From contig MHBC01000044.1 in the NCBI GenBank assembly GCA_001804735.1, positions 1 to 49,675 on the forward strand: DNA of 49,675 nucleotides, read 5' to 3'. Both the position numbers and the translations under genes were made by a program. Of this stretch, positions 10,120 to 18,508 are shown in pieces (position 1 is the stretch's first letter; every line of letters begins with the position of its first letter). The notes under the pieces were generated by a model. It was given only the letters and a program-made list of their open reading frames with translations, did no database searches and was not told the origin of the DNA. Source of the stretch: Legionellales bacterium RIFCSPHIGHO2_12_FULL_37_14 (GTDB taxonomy: Bacteria > Pseudomonadota > Gammaproteobacteria > Legionellales > Legionellaceae).

Positions 10120-11934
10120 ATGGTTGCAAAGGTCGACATAAACCAGTTAAACATTGCATTTATTGAGCATCAACGCCTTTTAAACGTTGTTGAGGACGTT
10201 AATTTTACTATTGAGCCAGGAGAAATTATGGCTCTACTTGGCGAATCAGGATGTGGTAAATCTGTTATGGCTATGGCCATGATACGGCTTTTACCACCAT
10301 ATGCGCGTTATGGTAGCTCTAGTAGTCTTTTATTAAATGGCACGGATATTTTTTCTATGCCTGAGTCTTTAATGCGGGCATTAAGAGGTAAAAGGGTAAG
10401 TTTGGTTTTTCAAGAACCAATGACCGCTTTAAACCCTGTATTAACAATTCGCGAACAACTTGCTGAAGTTTTTTTGCAACACAATAGCTTAACCCATGCT
10501 GAGTTAGACGTATGTTTACTAGATGCTCTTAACGAAGTTGATCTTGATCATCCAGAAGTTAAATTAAACCAATATCCGCATCAGCTTTCAGGTGGCCAAA
10601 AGCAGCGTATTGTAATTGCTATGGCACTAGCCAACCACCCAGAATTATTAATTGCCGATGAGCCAACAACAGCACTTGATGTAACCATTCAAGCGCAAAT
10701 CTTAGATCTTTTAAAACGTTTGCAAAAACAGCGCAAAATGAGCGTGCTTTTTATTACCCATGATTTAGGTGTGGTACGTTCTATTGCTAATAGAGTATGT
10801 GTTATGTACGCTGGAGAAGTCGTGCAGTTAGCTAATATAGATGATTTTTTTGCTAATATTTCTCATCCTTATATCCAACAGCTATTAGCTTCTGTACCTA
10901 CATATGCAAAAAGAAATAAGCCCCTTGCCATGATAAATGGCCATGTGCCAAGCTTAGGTGAGATGCCTAGTGGATGCCGTTTTCATCCCCGTTGCGCCCA
11001 TGCCTTTTTGCGCTGTACAACTGAAAAGCCCTACTTGCAAAAGTGGAATAATAATGGCTTTATTAGATGCCACCTATATGATAAAAAACTAGCTCTGCCA
11101 GAACTAAAACCAAACGCTCAAGCTCCCAAGTCCATAGAAAATATACATCATGATCAAATATTATCAGCAGCTAATCTCCAAGTTGAATTTGAAATACAAA
11201 AAAAAGGTTTTTGGCATAATAAAGCAACTTTTAAGGTATTAGATGAAATTTCTTTTAGCTTAATCCAAGGTAAAACACTAGCCGTTGTAGGTGAATCTGG
11301 TTCTGGCAAAACAACTTTAGGCCGTACCTTATTGGGTTTATATCCTTTAACAAAAGGCGAAGTTATATTTCAAGATAAAAATTTAACTAAATTTTCGCGC
11401 AAAGAATGGTTATATTATCGCAAGTCCGTGCAAATAGTTTTTCAAGATCCTTTTACCTCGCTTGATCCTAGAATGACAGTAAGAGACATTTTAACAGAAG
11501 GCATAGAAGCGCATGGATTAGCAAAAAAAGACCAAGATATAAAACTTCACCAGTTGTTAGAGCAAGTGTCTTTGCCACTTAAAAGTTTAGACAAATACCC
11601 GCATGAATTCTCAGGCGGACAAAGGCAACGCATTAGCATCGCAAGAGCCCTATCAACCGATCCTAAAATATTAATTTGCGATGAACCTACGAGTGCCCTA
11701 GACGTGTCTGTCCAAGCGCAAATTTTAAATTTATTTAAAGAGCTTCAACAAGCAAGAGGCCTTGCGTATCTATTTATTACCCACAATATGAGTGTTGTTG
11801 CTTATCTTGCAGATGATGTATTAGTTATGCAGGATGGCAAAATTGTCGAAAAAGGCGCAGTAGATGCAATATTATTCCGCCCTAAACATAGCTATACCCA
11901 GCAATTACTGGCGAGTGTATTAGATATTAACTAA
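10120..11934 (+). CDS. Dipeptide/oligopeptide-type ABC transporter, two fused ATPase domains
   Basis: One chain carries both nucleotide-binding subunits of a peptide-class importer, like YejF or GsiA. Domain 1: Walker A GESGCGKS, signature [14 protein letters not shown], Walker [14 protein letters not shown] linker carries the oligopeptide-transporter C-terminal block ([12 protein letters not shown] and [15 protein letters not shown]). Domain 2: [35 protein letters not shown]. At 604 aa it is closer to GsiA length than to YejF. AAGGA lies five bases before the ATG. No permease or binding-protein gene is adjacent, so its partners must be elsewhere; substrate unknown. Confidence 0.9.
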   Translation: MVAKVDINQLNIAFIEHQRLLNVVEDVNFTIEPGEIMALLGESGCGKSVMAMAMIRLLPPYARYGSSSSLLLNGTDIFSMPESLMRALRGKRVSLVFQEPMTALNPVLTIREQLAEVFLQHNSLTHAELDVCLLDALNEVDLDHPEVKLNQYPHQLSGGQKQRIVIAMALANHPELLIADEPTTALDVTIQAQILDLLKRLQKQRKMSVLFITHDLGVVRSIANRVCVMYAGEVVQLANIDDFFANISHPYIQQLLASVPTYAKRNKPLAMINGHVPSLGEMPSGCRFHPRCAHAFLRCTTEKPYLQKWNNNGFIRCHLYDKKLALPELKPNAQAPKSIENIHHDQILSAANLQVEFEIQKKGFWHNKATFKVLDEISFSLIQGKTLAVVGESGSGKTTLGRTLLGLYPLTKGEVIFQDKNLTKFSRKEWLYYRKSVQIVFQDPFTSLDPRMTVRDILTEGIEAHGLAKKDQDIKLHQLLEQVSLPLKSLDKYPHEFSGGQRQRISIARALSTDPKILICDEPTSALDVSVQAQILNLFKELQQARGLAYLFITHNMSVVAYLADDVLVMQDGKIVEKGAVDAILFRPKHSYTQQLLASVLDIN

Positions 11935-12041
11935 AGGCCATAAATGCTTAACTAACGTAGTTTTACCAGTTTGCCTTGCGCCTGTTCTAACCCATGGAGA
12001 TCAGGATGCGGTAATAATTGGCTTAAGAGACGTGGCTTCAT
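11935..12041 (-). pseudogene. Remnant of an AAA (DUF4143-type) ATPase N-terminus
   Basis: Read on the minus strand, the stretch starts MKPRLLSQLLPHPD and then, in a different frame, continues VRTGARQTGKTTLVKHL, a Walker A of the DUF4143/AAA_14 type. The two parts are out of register and run into the end of the ABC gene, so this is a frameshifted, truncated relic of a gene like the intact one at 22949. Nothing else of the gene is left before the GC-rich element begins. Confidence 0.5.
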
Positions 12042-12098
12042 ATGATAAGTAAAATTTACGATTTAGCCAAAATAATTGAGCCACGCTCTACTATAATT

Positions 12099-12300
12099 AA
12101 AAACCGCACGCCACTGCGTTGGGCTCGGGCTCGCACGCGTTTACGTGAATGTCCAGCTATCGCTGGTGTTTATTTTAATTGCTACTTATGCATCACAAAA
12201 GCATAAGGATATAAAGAACAGATCATTATTTTGTCGCGATAGCGACTCCTTCCCGTAAACGCGTGCGAGCCCGAGCCCAACGCAGTGGCGTGCGGTTTTT
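12099..12300. mobile_element. GC-rich element with 47-bp perfect inverted repeats (MITE-like)
   Basis: Arms 12099-12145 and 12254-12300 are perfect inverted copies, 47 of 47 bases, starting with AAAAACCGCACG and ending in GTTTACG. They are strikingly GC-rich against the AT-rich surroundings. The 108-bp centre holds two small related hairpins, CCAGC-TATC-GCTGG and GTCGC-GATA-GCGAC, but no reading frame. Form and position beside a decayed ATPase gene suggest a miniature non-autonomous element; the right arm followed by T residues could also terminate transcription in either direction. No second copy is in the window. The flanks 12042-12098 and 12301-12375 hold nothing recognisable. Confidence 0.6.
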
Positions 12301-12375
12301 TTAGTCGCAAATCAAAATTTGCATATAAAAACTTACACCTTCAATCACACCAGGAAGCGTAGAGGACAAGCTTTC

Positions 12376-13530
12376 CTAAAATGCATTTATGCCAGTAAGA
12401 TGTCTTCCTATTACTAGCGTATGCACCTCATCTGTGCCTTCATACGTAAAAACTGATTCAAGGTTTAGCATATGGCGGATAACATGGTATTCAAGGCTAA
12501 TGCCATTGGCGCCTAATAAGTTGCGACAGGTGCGCGCAACGTTTAATGCTGTGCGACATGCTTCGCGTTTGGCAATTGAAATCATTGCCGGAGTTTCTTG
12601 CTGCTGTTCTTTTAGCTGTGTCATACGGTAATTAAATGCTTGGGCTTGTAAAATAGAGCTATAAAGATCGGCAAGCTTTTGTTGAATTAGCTGTTTGCCT
12701 GCAAGCTCTTTTTTACCCTGTTTACGCGTAAGCAGATATTCAAGAGTTATATCAAAGCACGCCATAGCAGCGCCCAAAGCCCCCCAAGCAATACCAAAGC
12801 GTGCTTGATTAAGACAGTTTAGGGCAGTTTTTAAACCAGCCTCAGATCCTGGCAATAAATGATCATCAGGCACAAACACCTGATCAAAAGCAAGCTCTCC
12901 GGTAATTGATGCTCTTAAAGACATTTTGTGGTGAATTTCGCTTACCGTAAAACCTTTAGTTTTAGTAGGCATTAGAAAACCGCGGATCCCTTCTTGGGTG
13001 TTCGCCCATACAACTGCTAAACCTGCAATTGTTGCATTAGTAATCCACATTTTATTGCCACTTATTTCATAACCTTTACTAACTTTTTTCGCAAAAGTTT
13101 TCATGCCTTTAGGATCTGAACCTGAATCAGGCTCTGTCAGGCCAAAACAGGCAATAAGCTTGCCATTTATCATATCTTTAAGGTATGTCTTTTTTTGCTC
13201 TTGTGAGCCTAAGCGATAAAGAGCTTCAATGCATAATGAATTTTGCACAGAAACAAAGCTCCTAAGACCGCTATCTCCTTTTTCAAGCTCCTGGCAGATT
13301 AAACCATAAGCAAGGTATGAAGCACCTGCACCGCCTTCCTCTAAAGGCAAAGTAAGGCCAAAAAGACCAAGTTCTTGAAAACCTTGGACAAGTTCAAGCG
13401 GAAATTTACCCTTTTCAAAGGCATCATTTAATAATGCTAAAGCTTTTTCTTCGACGAAGCGTGCAACGTTATCTTTAATAAAACGCTCATCTTCCGTAAG
13501 TAAATGATCAAATTTCAGTAAATCATCCAT
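12376..13530 (-). CDS. gcdH: Glutaryl-CoA dehydrogenase-type acyl-CoA dehydrogenase
   Basis: FAD enzyme that oxidises and decarboxylates glutaryl-CoA to crotonyl-CoA in lysine/tryptophan breakdown. The 384 aa follow the GCDH pattern closely: FGLTEPDSGSDP and WITNATIAG at the flavin site, SLRASITGELAFD, LNQARFGIAWGALGA, and the C-terminal NLESVFTYEGTDEVH with the catalytic-base Glu 364. AGGAGA lies eight bases before the ATG. It is 11 bp after lysS, so probably the last gene of a prfB-lysS-gcdH unit. Family assignment is strong; glutaryl-CoA specificity is inferred from overall resemblance. Confidence 0.88.
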   Translation of the reverse strand: MDDLLKFDHLLTEDERFIKDNVARFVEEKALALLNDAFEKGKFPLELVQGFQELGLFGLTLPLEEGGAGASYLAYGLICQELEKGDSGLRSFVSVQNSLCIEALYRLGSQEQKKTYLKDMINGKLIACFGLTEPDSGSDPKGMKTFAKKVSKGYEISGNKMWITNATIAGLAVVWANTQEGIRGFLMPTKTKGFTVSEIHHKMSLRASITGELAFDQVFVPDDHLLPGSEAGLKTALNCLNQARFGIAWGALGAAMACFDITLEYLLTRKQGKKELAGKQLIQQKLADLYSSILQAQAFNYRMTQLKEQQQETPAMISIAKREACRTALNVARTCRNLLGANGISLEYHVIRHMLNLESVFTYEGTDEVHTLVIGRHLTGINAF

Positions 13531-13541
13531 GCTTAACTCTC

Positions 13542-15011
13542 CTAACGCATCTGCGGAAACAATATCACATCCCTAATTGCGGGTGAATTTGTTAATAACA
13601 TAACTAGCCTATCTATACCTATCCCCTCTCCTGCTGTAGGCGGCAGGCCATATTCTAAAGCCTCAATATAATCACTATCATAATGCATAGCTTCAGCGTC
13701 TCCACTGTCTTTAGCTTTTACTTGTTCTTTAAAACGGGCAGCTTGATCTTCGGCATCATTTAACTCCGAAAACCCATTAGCTATTTCTCTCCCTGCGATA
13801 AAAAGCTCAAAGCGATCTACTATTTCAGGCCTATCTACATTGCGTCTTGCCAAAGGAGATACTTCAGTTGGATATCCGAGAATAAAGGTTGGTTGTATTA
13901 GCTCTTTTTCGACTGTTTCTTCAAAAATTAGCATTTGCAATTTTTCTAAGCTGGCTTTAAGAGGAATATCAACTTTATGCTTTTTAAGCACATCTACGCA
14001 AGCTTTTGTTGTATTAACATCTAACTCAGGATGAACTTTTAAAATTGCCTCTTGAATAGTTAGTTTGGCAAAAGGGTGATTAAAATCAAGCTGTTGGCCT
14101 TGGTATTCGATAACTCTTGAGCCTATAACCTTGTCACATAAAGTTCTAATTAGTTTTTCCGTGAAAGGGATTAGGTCTTTGTAGTCAGCATATGCTTGAT
14201 AAAATTCAATCATAGTAAATTCAGGATTATGCCTTGTGGATAACCCTTCGTTGCGAAAATTACGATTAATTTCAAACACTTTTTCAAAGCCGCCTACTAC
14301 AAGACGCTTAAGATATAATTCAGGGGCTATTCTTAAAAACATAGGTTTATCTAAAGCATGATGATGGGTAACAAAAGGTTTAGCGACAGCGCCCCCTGGA
14401 ATTGGGTGCATCATGGGAGTTTCAACCTCAAGAAAATCATGTTCTTCCATAAAAATGCGAATTTCTTTGATAACTTTTATTCTGGTTAAAAAAATGTTGC
14501 GCGTCTCTTCATTGGCAATTAGATCAACGTAACGTTTGCGATAACACATTTCTTTTTCTATTAAGCCATGAAACTTATCTGGCAAAGGTTTTAAAGATTT
14601 TGTTAGCAAGCAATTTACTCTTGCATGAATGGTCAACTCGCCGGTTTTAGTTTTAAAAAGCTCGCCTTCAATCCCCACAATATCGCCTAAATCCCAATCT
14701 TTAAAAGCCGCATAATCTTGAATATCATTTTCTCTTACATAAACTTGAATCCGCCCTAAATTATCTTGAATATGAATAAAACTTGCTTTACCCATCATGC
14801 GCTTTAAAACTATCCTACCTGCAACACCTACTTTAATTGCCTCTCTAACTAACTCTTCAGCTCTCTTTTCTCCATGTTCATTAATTAATTCACGCGAAAG
14901 ATGGCTGCGTCTAAAACTATTAGGAAAATTAAAGCCTTGCGAACGTAATTTAGTTAGCTTTTCGCGCCTAACTTCTTCTACGTCTTTTTCTTTTTTCTCA
15001 TCTTCAATCAT
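13542..15011 (-). CDS. lysS: Lysyl-tRNA synthetase, class II
   Basis: Charges tRNA-Lys. 489 aa: an N-terminal OB-fold anticodon-binding domain (the [19 protein letters not shown] region) and a class II core with motif 2 [19 protein letters not shown] and motif 3 [13 protein letters not shown]. The ATG overlaps the prfB stop (ATGA), giving translational coupling; prfB-lysS is a conserved gammaproteobacterial pair. Confidence 0.96.
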   Translation of the reverse strand: MIEDEKKEKDVEEVRREKLTKLRSQGFNFPNSFRRSHLSRELINEHGEKRAEELVREAIKVGVAGRIVLKRMMGKASFIHIQDNLGRIQVYVRENDIQDYAAFKDWDLGDIVGIEGELFKTKTGELTIHARVNCLLTKSLKPLPDKFHGLIEKEMCYRKRYVDLIANEETRNIFLTRIKVIKEIRIFMEEHDFLEVETPMMHPIPGGAVAKPFVTHHHALDKPMFLRIAPELYLKRLVVGGFEKVFEINRNFRNEGLSTRHNPEFTMIEFYQAYADYKDLIPFTEKLIRTLCDKVIGSRVIEYQGQQLDFNHPFAKLTIQEAILKVHPELDVNTTKACVDVLKKHKVDIPLKASLEKLQMLIFEETVEKELIQPTFILGYPTEVSPLARRNVDRPEIVDRFELFIAGREIANGFSELNDAEDQAARFKEQVKAKDSGDAEAMHYDSDYIEALEYGLPPTAGEGIGIDRLVMLLTNSPAIRDVILFPQMR

Positions 15012-16118
15012 TTTTTATCCTCTTGGAGGTATTTTAAACTCGCCTCAATAAATAAATCTAAATTTCCATCTAAGACTGCCGTTGTATTGGTTGTTTCAAC
15101 TCCGGTCCGTAAATCTTTAATCCGTGATTGATCAAGCACATAAGAGCGAATTTGCGACCCCCAACCTATATCTGATTTACTAGCCTCTATTTTTTCTTGT
15201 GAGCTTAACTTTTTTTGCATTTCAAGCTCGTATAGTTTAGCGCGTAATTGTTGCATAGCAGAGTCTTTATTGCGATGCTGACTCCTATCGCTTTGACATT
15301 GGACGACAACTCCTGTGGGAATATGGGTAATTCTTACCGCAGAATCAGTTCTATTAACATGCTGTCCACCTGCGCCAGATGCGCGATAAGTATCAATTTT
15401 TAAATCCTGCGGGTTAATGTCTATTGCGATATTGTCATCAATTTCAGGAGAAACAAAAACTGCGGCAAAAGATGTGTGGCGTCTATTGCCTGAATCAAAT
15501 GGCGACTTACGTACTAAACGATGCACCCCTACTTCTGTTCTAAGCCACCCATAAGCATATTCGCCTTTAACATGCATAGTTGCGCTCTTAATACCAGCTA
15601 CTTCTCCTGCTGAACATTCGATAAGGTCAACTTGAAAATCATGGCTTTCAGCCCATCTTAAATACATGCGCAATAACATTTCAGCCCAATCTTGCGCCTC
15701 AGTACCACCTGATCCTGCTTGAATATCTAAAAATGCATTAACTTCATCCATTTCACCGCTAAACATCCGTCTAAATTCAAGATTTGCTACTTCTTTAGTT
15801 ATTTCTGTAAGATCATTAGTAATTGCATGCATTGTGGCAGTGTCTTGCTCTTCTTTGGCAAGTTCAAAAAGCTCATCTAAGCTATTAAGTGATGTTTTTA
15901 AAGTTGCTAAAACATTAACGATTTTCTCAAGATTAACTCTTTCTTGGCCTAAAGTTTGCGCTTTTTCTTTATGATCCCAGATCCGCTCATCTTCAAGTTC
16001 GCGCACTACTTCATCTAAGCGCTCTTTTTTAACGTCAACGTCAAAGATACCCCCAAAGGGCAAGTATTCTCTCTTTAAGGGAGGTTAAATCGTGCTGAAT
16101 TTGATTGATTTCTAACAT
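15008..16118 (-). CDS. prfB: Peptide chain release factor 2 (programmed +1 frameshift)
   Basis: Terminates translation at UGA and UAA. The gene is in two frames: a 25-codon leader from the ATG at 16118 ([11 protein letters not shown]..., ending WGYL), an in-frame UGA at 16043-16041, then the main frame from GAC at 16042. With the shift the product is about 369 aa. The specificity tripeptide SPF lies in [11 protein letters not shown] and the catalytic GGQ ends at Q252, the same number as in E. coli. A plausible promoter upstream (TTTACC, 18 bp, TAAAAT) ends near 16150. Operon partner of lysS. Confidence 0.95.
16040..16054 (-). other. prfB: prfB autoregulatory frameshift site
   Basis: GGGGG-TAT-CTT-TGA-C: an internal Shine-Dalgarno-like G-run three bases before the CUU slippery codon and the UGA. 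When RF2 is scarce the ribosome slips +1 and makes RF2. This is the classical arrangement, unchanged. Confidence 0.95.
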
Positions 16119-16209
16119 AAAATGGCCAACAAACTAAAGCTATAGATTTTACATTGGCTTTGGCTATTAGGTAAAGTTTTCTAGAGATAAACGCCCTCTA
16201 AGAAACTTT

Positions 16210-16731
16210 TTATTTAGGCCGCTGACCTTGTTCATGATCATTTTCATCGTCGGAAAGGCCAGAAGGACTCTCATCACCTGGCTTTTCATGTTTGTTCAGA
16301 GGCTTATTATCTAATACTTTATCTACTCCTTTTTTGATTAACCTGCATGCTGTAACAGTTAAATTGACAATACCTTTTACTTTCGCAGCAGTACTTGTAA
16401 AATCTGGGGGCTCATCGGATAATTTACCCTGCTTAGTTTGCGATACGATATTCTTTATGTTATTTAATCCTTGTACCAGGCTTTTTCTAAAATCCTTAAT
16501 GTGAGGCAAATTGTCTACCCGGATAGCAGCGCGTTTTATCATATTTTTACATTCTACCATCTCGTTGTAGCAATTATTAGCATTATAGTATGCAGCGTAT
16601 TTATCCTGCTGTTCTTTAGGCCCTAATGTAGAATCTCTGGCTTCATCATAAAGCTTTTGCACCAATTTACGCGCTTCTTCTACTATGCTGTCTGCTTGTT
16701 TTTCTATATTGTCTATTTCTTCTTTAGACAT
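16210..16731 (-). CDS. Hypothetical protein, 173 aa, charged and helical
   Basis: Not recognised. A purine-rich GTGAGA precedes the ATG. The first two thirds are strongly charged with heptad-like spacing (EEIDNIEKQADSIVEEARKL), suggesting coiled coil; a more hydrophobic helix, KVKGIVNLTVTACRLIKKGV, follows; the last 30 residues are disordered and acidic (DESPSGLSDDENDHEQ). No signal peptide. A soluble protein with a hydrophobic helix and a Glu/Asp-rich tail is compatible with a secreted effector, but that is speculation. Confidence 0.55.
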   Translation of the reverse strand: MSKEEIDNIEKQADSIVEEARKLVQKLYDEARDSTLGPKEQQDKYAAYYNANNCYNEMVECKNMIKRAAIRVDNLPHIKDFRKSLVQGLNNIKNIVSQTKQGKLSDEPPDFTSTAAKVKGIVNLTVTACRLIKKGVDKVLDNKPLNKHEKPGDESPSGLSDDENDHEQGQRPK

Positions 16732-16812
16732 AACATCTCACTCAAAAACAAATGGTCTAATTTAATTATAGACTATTCTAATTGAGCTACCTCGCCGAGA
16801 GACCCCTCGAGC

Positions 16813-16965
16813 CATAGGCGTCAAGTTAAGGAAAATTGATTAAAAAACATCCGTCTTTGCGAGCGTTAGCGAAGCAATCCAGTACGATTTTCAGTCAAAG
16901 TGCCGATCTGGATTGCTTCGCTGCGCTCGCAAAGACGGGTATTTTCTCTTAACTTGACGCCTATG
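16813..16965. repeat. Nested inverted repeats (palindromic dispersed element)
   Basis: Outer perfect arms CATAGGCGTCAAGTTAAG (16813-16830) and their complement (16948-16965) enclose inner near-perfect arms of about 31 bp (16851-16882 and 16908-16938). The inner arms begin CCGTCTTTGCGAGCG and end GAAGCAATCCAG. The inner unit resembles palindromic repeats found in many proteobacterial genomes (the CGTCATTGCGAG...GCAATCC type, from memory). Weaker mirrored similarity continues outward on both sides, with GCCGAG-like ends. The rest of the gap between the two unknown genes holds nothing else. Confidence 0.75.
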
Positions 16966-16983
16966 CCCCTCGCTCCCGCTCGG

Positions 16984-17421
16984 CTATGATGTCAATTTAC
17001 AAGCAAATTTAATAACTTGATTAAGTTCGCTGCTATTGTTCCCGCGTTCTTTGTAATCTTTATTGACATCAAACTCGCCATGCTTAACTATCCCATTGCG
17101 TGCTGCGGCAAGAATATTTTTAGCAAAAAAAGAGTGAACATCTGAGAGCTTCTCTGCTCTTTCAACCAAGGTTATAAGCTGCTTGGCTTGCAAATAATTA
17201 ATTTCCCGATTAAGAGCGCGCGATTTTGCAAAAAAGTAAAACCCGTGGGCATAACCTGTTTTATCACTACCATTGTTGGTGTACCCATCAATTCTGGCTA
17301 TGTATTTTTGTAATTGTTGAATAATAAGCTTTTTATTATTTGCAACCCTGGTTTTATCTAGCTCTTCGAAGGTAGGCTGATCAAGATGAGTATTAGGCTC
17401 TGGATTTTTTGCGCAATCCAT
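16984..17421 (-). CDS. Hypothetical protein, possible fragment of a Legionella-type domain
   Basis: 145 aa, soluble, no signal peptide. The stretch YIARIDGYTNNG...HGFYFFAKSRALNREINY is reminiscent of a short C-terminal module of Legionella proteins (DUF5617-like; from memory, unverified). The proposed start lies inside the remains of vapC in another frame and has no Shine-Dalgarno of its own, so the frame may be the detached tail of a larger gene that landed on vapC, or may be read by coupling from vapB-vapC. The 3' end touches the palindromic element. Confidence 0.45.
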   Translation of the reverse strand: MDCAKNPEPNTHLDQPTFEELDKTRVANNKKLIIQQLQKYIARIDGYTNNGSDKTGYAHGFYFFAKSRALNREINYLQAKQLITLVERAEKLSDVHSFFAKNILAAARNGIVKHGEFDVNKDYKERGNNSSELNQVIKFACKLTS

Positions 17422-17464
17422 TTAAATAATCAATTAGAATATTAGTATCAAAAACTGCTTTCAT
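17393..17464 (-). pseudogene. vapC: VapC toxin remnant (first 16 or so codons only)
   Basis: The frame starts at an ATG overlapping the vapB stop (ATGA) and reads MKAVFDTNILIDYLNG, a typical PIN-domain start with the first metal-binding Asp (D6), then LRKKSRA and a stop. The remaining roughly 110 residues of a PIN domain, with the other acidic residues, are missing. The sequence after the break belongs to the unrelated 145-aa frame. Confidence 0.75.
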
Positions 17465-17685
17465 TCATCATTCCACTCGTCGCGCATTTTTCTTTGCAAA
17501 GCTAAAGCATCTACTTTATCTTTTCTCCATAGTCCAAAAGCTTCTTTTTCGCCAACTTGAATATGTTCTTTAATAAAAACACTAATAGCTTTACGAATAA
17601 TAGAAGCCCTTGAAGTATGCTGTTTTTTTGAAAAATCATCTAAAAGTGTTAGTTGTTTTGGATCAATATCAATAATAGTACGCAT
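17461..17685 (-). CDS. vapB: VapB-type antitoxin, ribbon-helix-helix
   Basis: 74 aa. The N-terminal RTIIDIDPKQLTLLDDFSKK strand-helix and the second helix SRASIIRKAISVFI form a CopG/RHH DNA-binding fold; the C-terminal acidic tail (MRDEWNDE) would wrap the toxin. Its stop overlaps the start of the vapC remnant, as in intact vapBC operons. A 10-bp perfect palindrome ATGATATCAT (17702-17711) just upstream is a candidate autoregulatory operator. With the toxin destroyed, the antitoxin is an orphan and may now act on paralogous pairs. Confidence 0.75.
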   Translation of the reverse strand: MRTIIDIDPKQLTLLDDFSKKQHTSRASIIRKAISVFIKEHIQVGEKEAFGLWRKDKVDALALQRKMRDEWNDE

Positions 17686-17718
17686 AGTTTGTCATCTCAT
17701 GATGATATCATATGTCTA

Positions 17719-17747
17719 AATATAGCATAAGTTCTATGTAAGGTAAA
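17719..17747 (-). promoter_or_regulatory. Candidate vapB promoter
   Basis: On the minus strand, TTTACC (17747-17742), a 17-bp spacer and TATATT (17724-17719). The palindrome ATGATATCAT lies just downstream, near the transcription start, a usual place for antitoxin autorepression. Confidence 0.45.
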
Positions 17748-17767
17748 AGCTCCGTACTACTACACGC

Positions 17768-18487
17768 TTAACCATCTTCCAGATTAGATTTTAAATGACT
17801 CGTTGCTTGGGAGTGAATTTGCGACACTCTTGATTCGCTTACCCCTAATACCTCTCCTATTTCTTTTAAATTTAAATCATGTTCGTAATATAAAGATAAA
17901 ACTAGTTTTTCATTATGCGGTAACGCTTTAATCATTTTAGATATTTGTAAAATAAGATCGTTGTGCTCAGCATTATCATCAGGTTCGGAAGTTTCAAGGC
18001 CTAATTCTGCTGTGATTACGTCTTCTGTTAGCCCTAGATCTTCTAAACTATATAAGTGAGTGCTTAATGAGTCTTTTTGTAGTTCATAATATTCTTGCAA
18101 TGTTACATGTAATTCATCGGCAATTTCTTGATGCTTAGCTGGTCTACTTAAGCGGTTTTCTACCAAAGTGGCAGCTTTTGAGATCATTCTTGAATGTTTA
18201 TGCACAGAGCGTGGGACCCAGTCGTTTTTTCTTACTTCATCTAAAATAAACCCGCGAATACGAATGTTGGCATAGGTTTCAAATTGTGCGCCCTTAGAAG
18301 AATCAAAGTTTTTCGCTGCTTCAAGTAACCCTATGGTCCCAGCTTGAATTAAATCATCGAGTTGTACAGTTTTTGGCAAATGCGCAAGCATGTAATAAGC
18401 TAGCCTTTTTACTAGCGGGAGATGCTTTTTAACTAGCTTTTCTTGTTCTTTGGTTAAACCTTCCTTTGAGGGTTCAAGCACTTCCAT
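17768..18487 (-). CDS. fliA: RNA polymerase sigma-28 factor FliA
   Basis: Sigma factor of the flagellar/motility class. 239 aa: region 2 (HLPLVKRLAYYML, then LDDLIQAGTIGLLEAAKNFD and FETYANIRIRGFILDEVRKNDWVPRS), region 3 and region 4 with the helix-turn-helix LNLKEIGEVLGVSESRVSQIHSQA. This is the FliA/WhiG layout without region 1. It follows lysC by 21 bp in the recX-alaS-lysC unit, away from any flagellar gene. Whether it serves flagella or has been recruited to other late-stage genes cannot be decided here. Confidence 0.92.
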   Translation of the reverse strand: MEVLEPSKEGLTKEQEKLVKKHLPLVKRLAYYMLAHLPKTVQLDDLIQAGTIGLLEAAKNFDSSKGAQFETYANIRIRGFILDEVRKNDWVPRSVHKHSRMISKAATLVENRLSRPAKHQEIADELHVTLQEYYELQKDSLSTHLYSLEDLGLTEDVITAELGLETSEPDDNAEHNDLILQISKMIKALPHNEKLVLSLYYEHDLNLKEIGEVLGVSESRVSQIHSQATSHLKSNLEDG

Positions 18488-18508
18488 TATCTTTAGCTCC
18501 AGGAGTAT

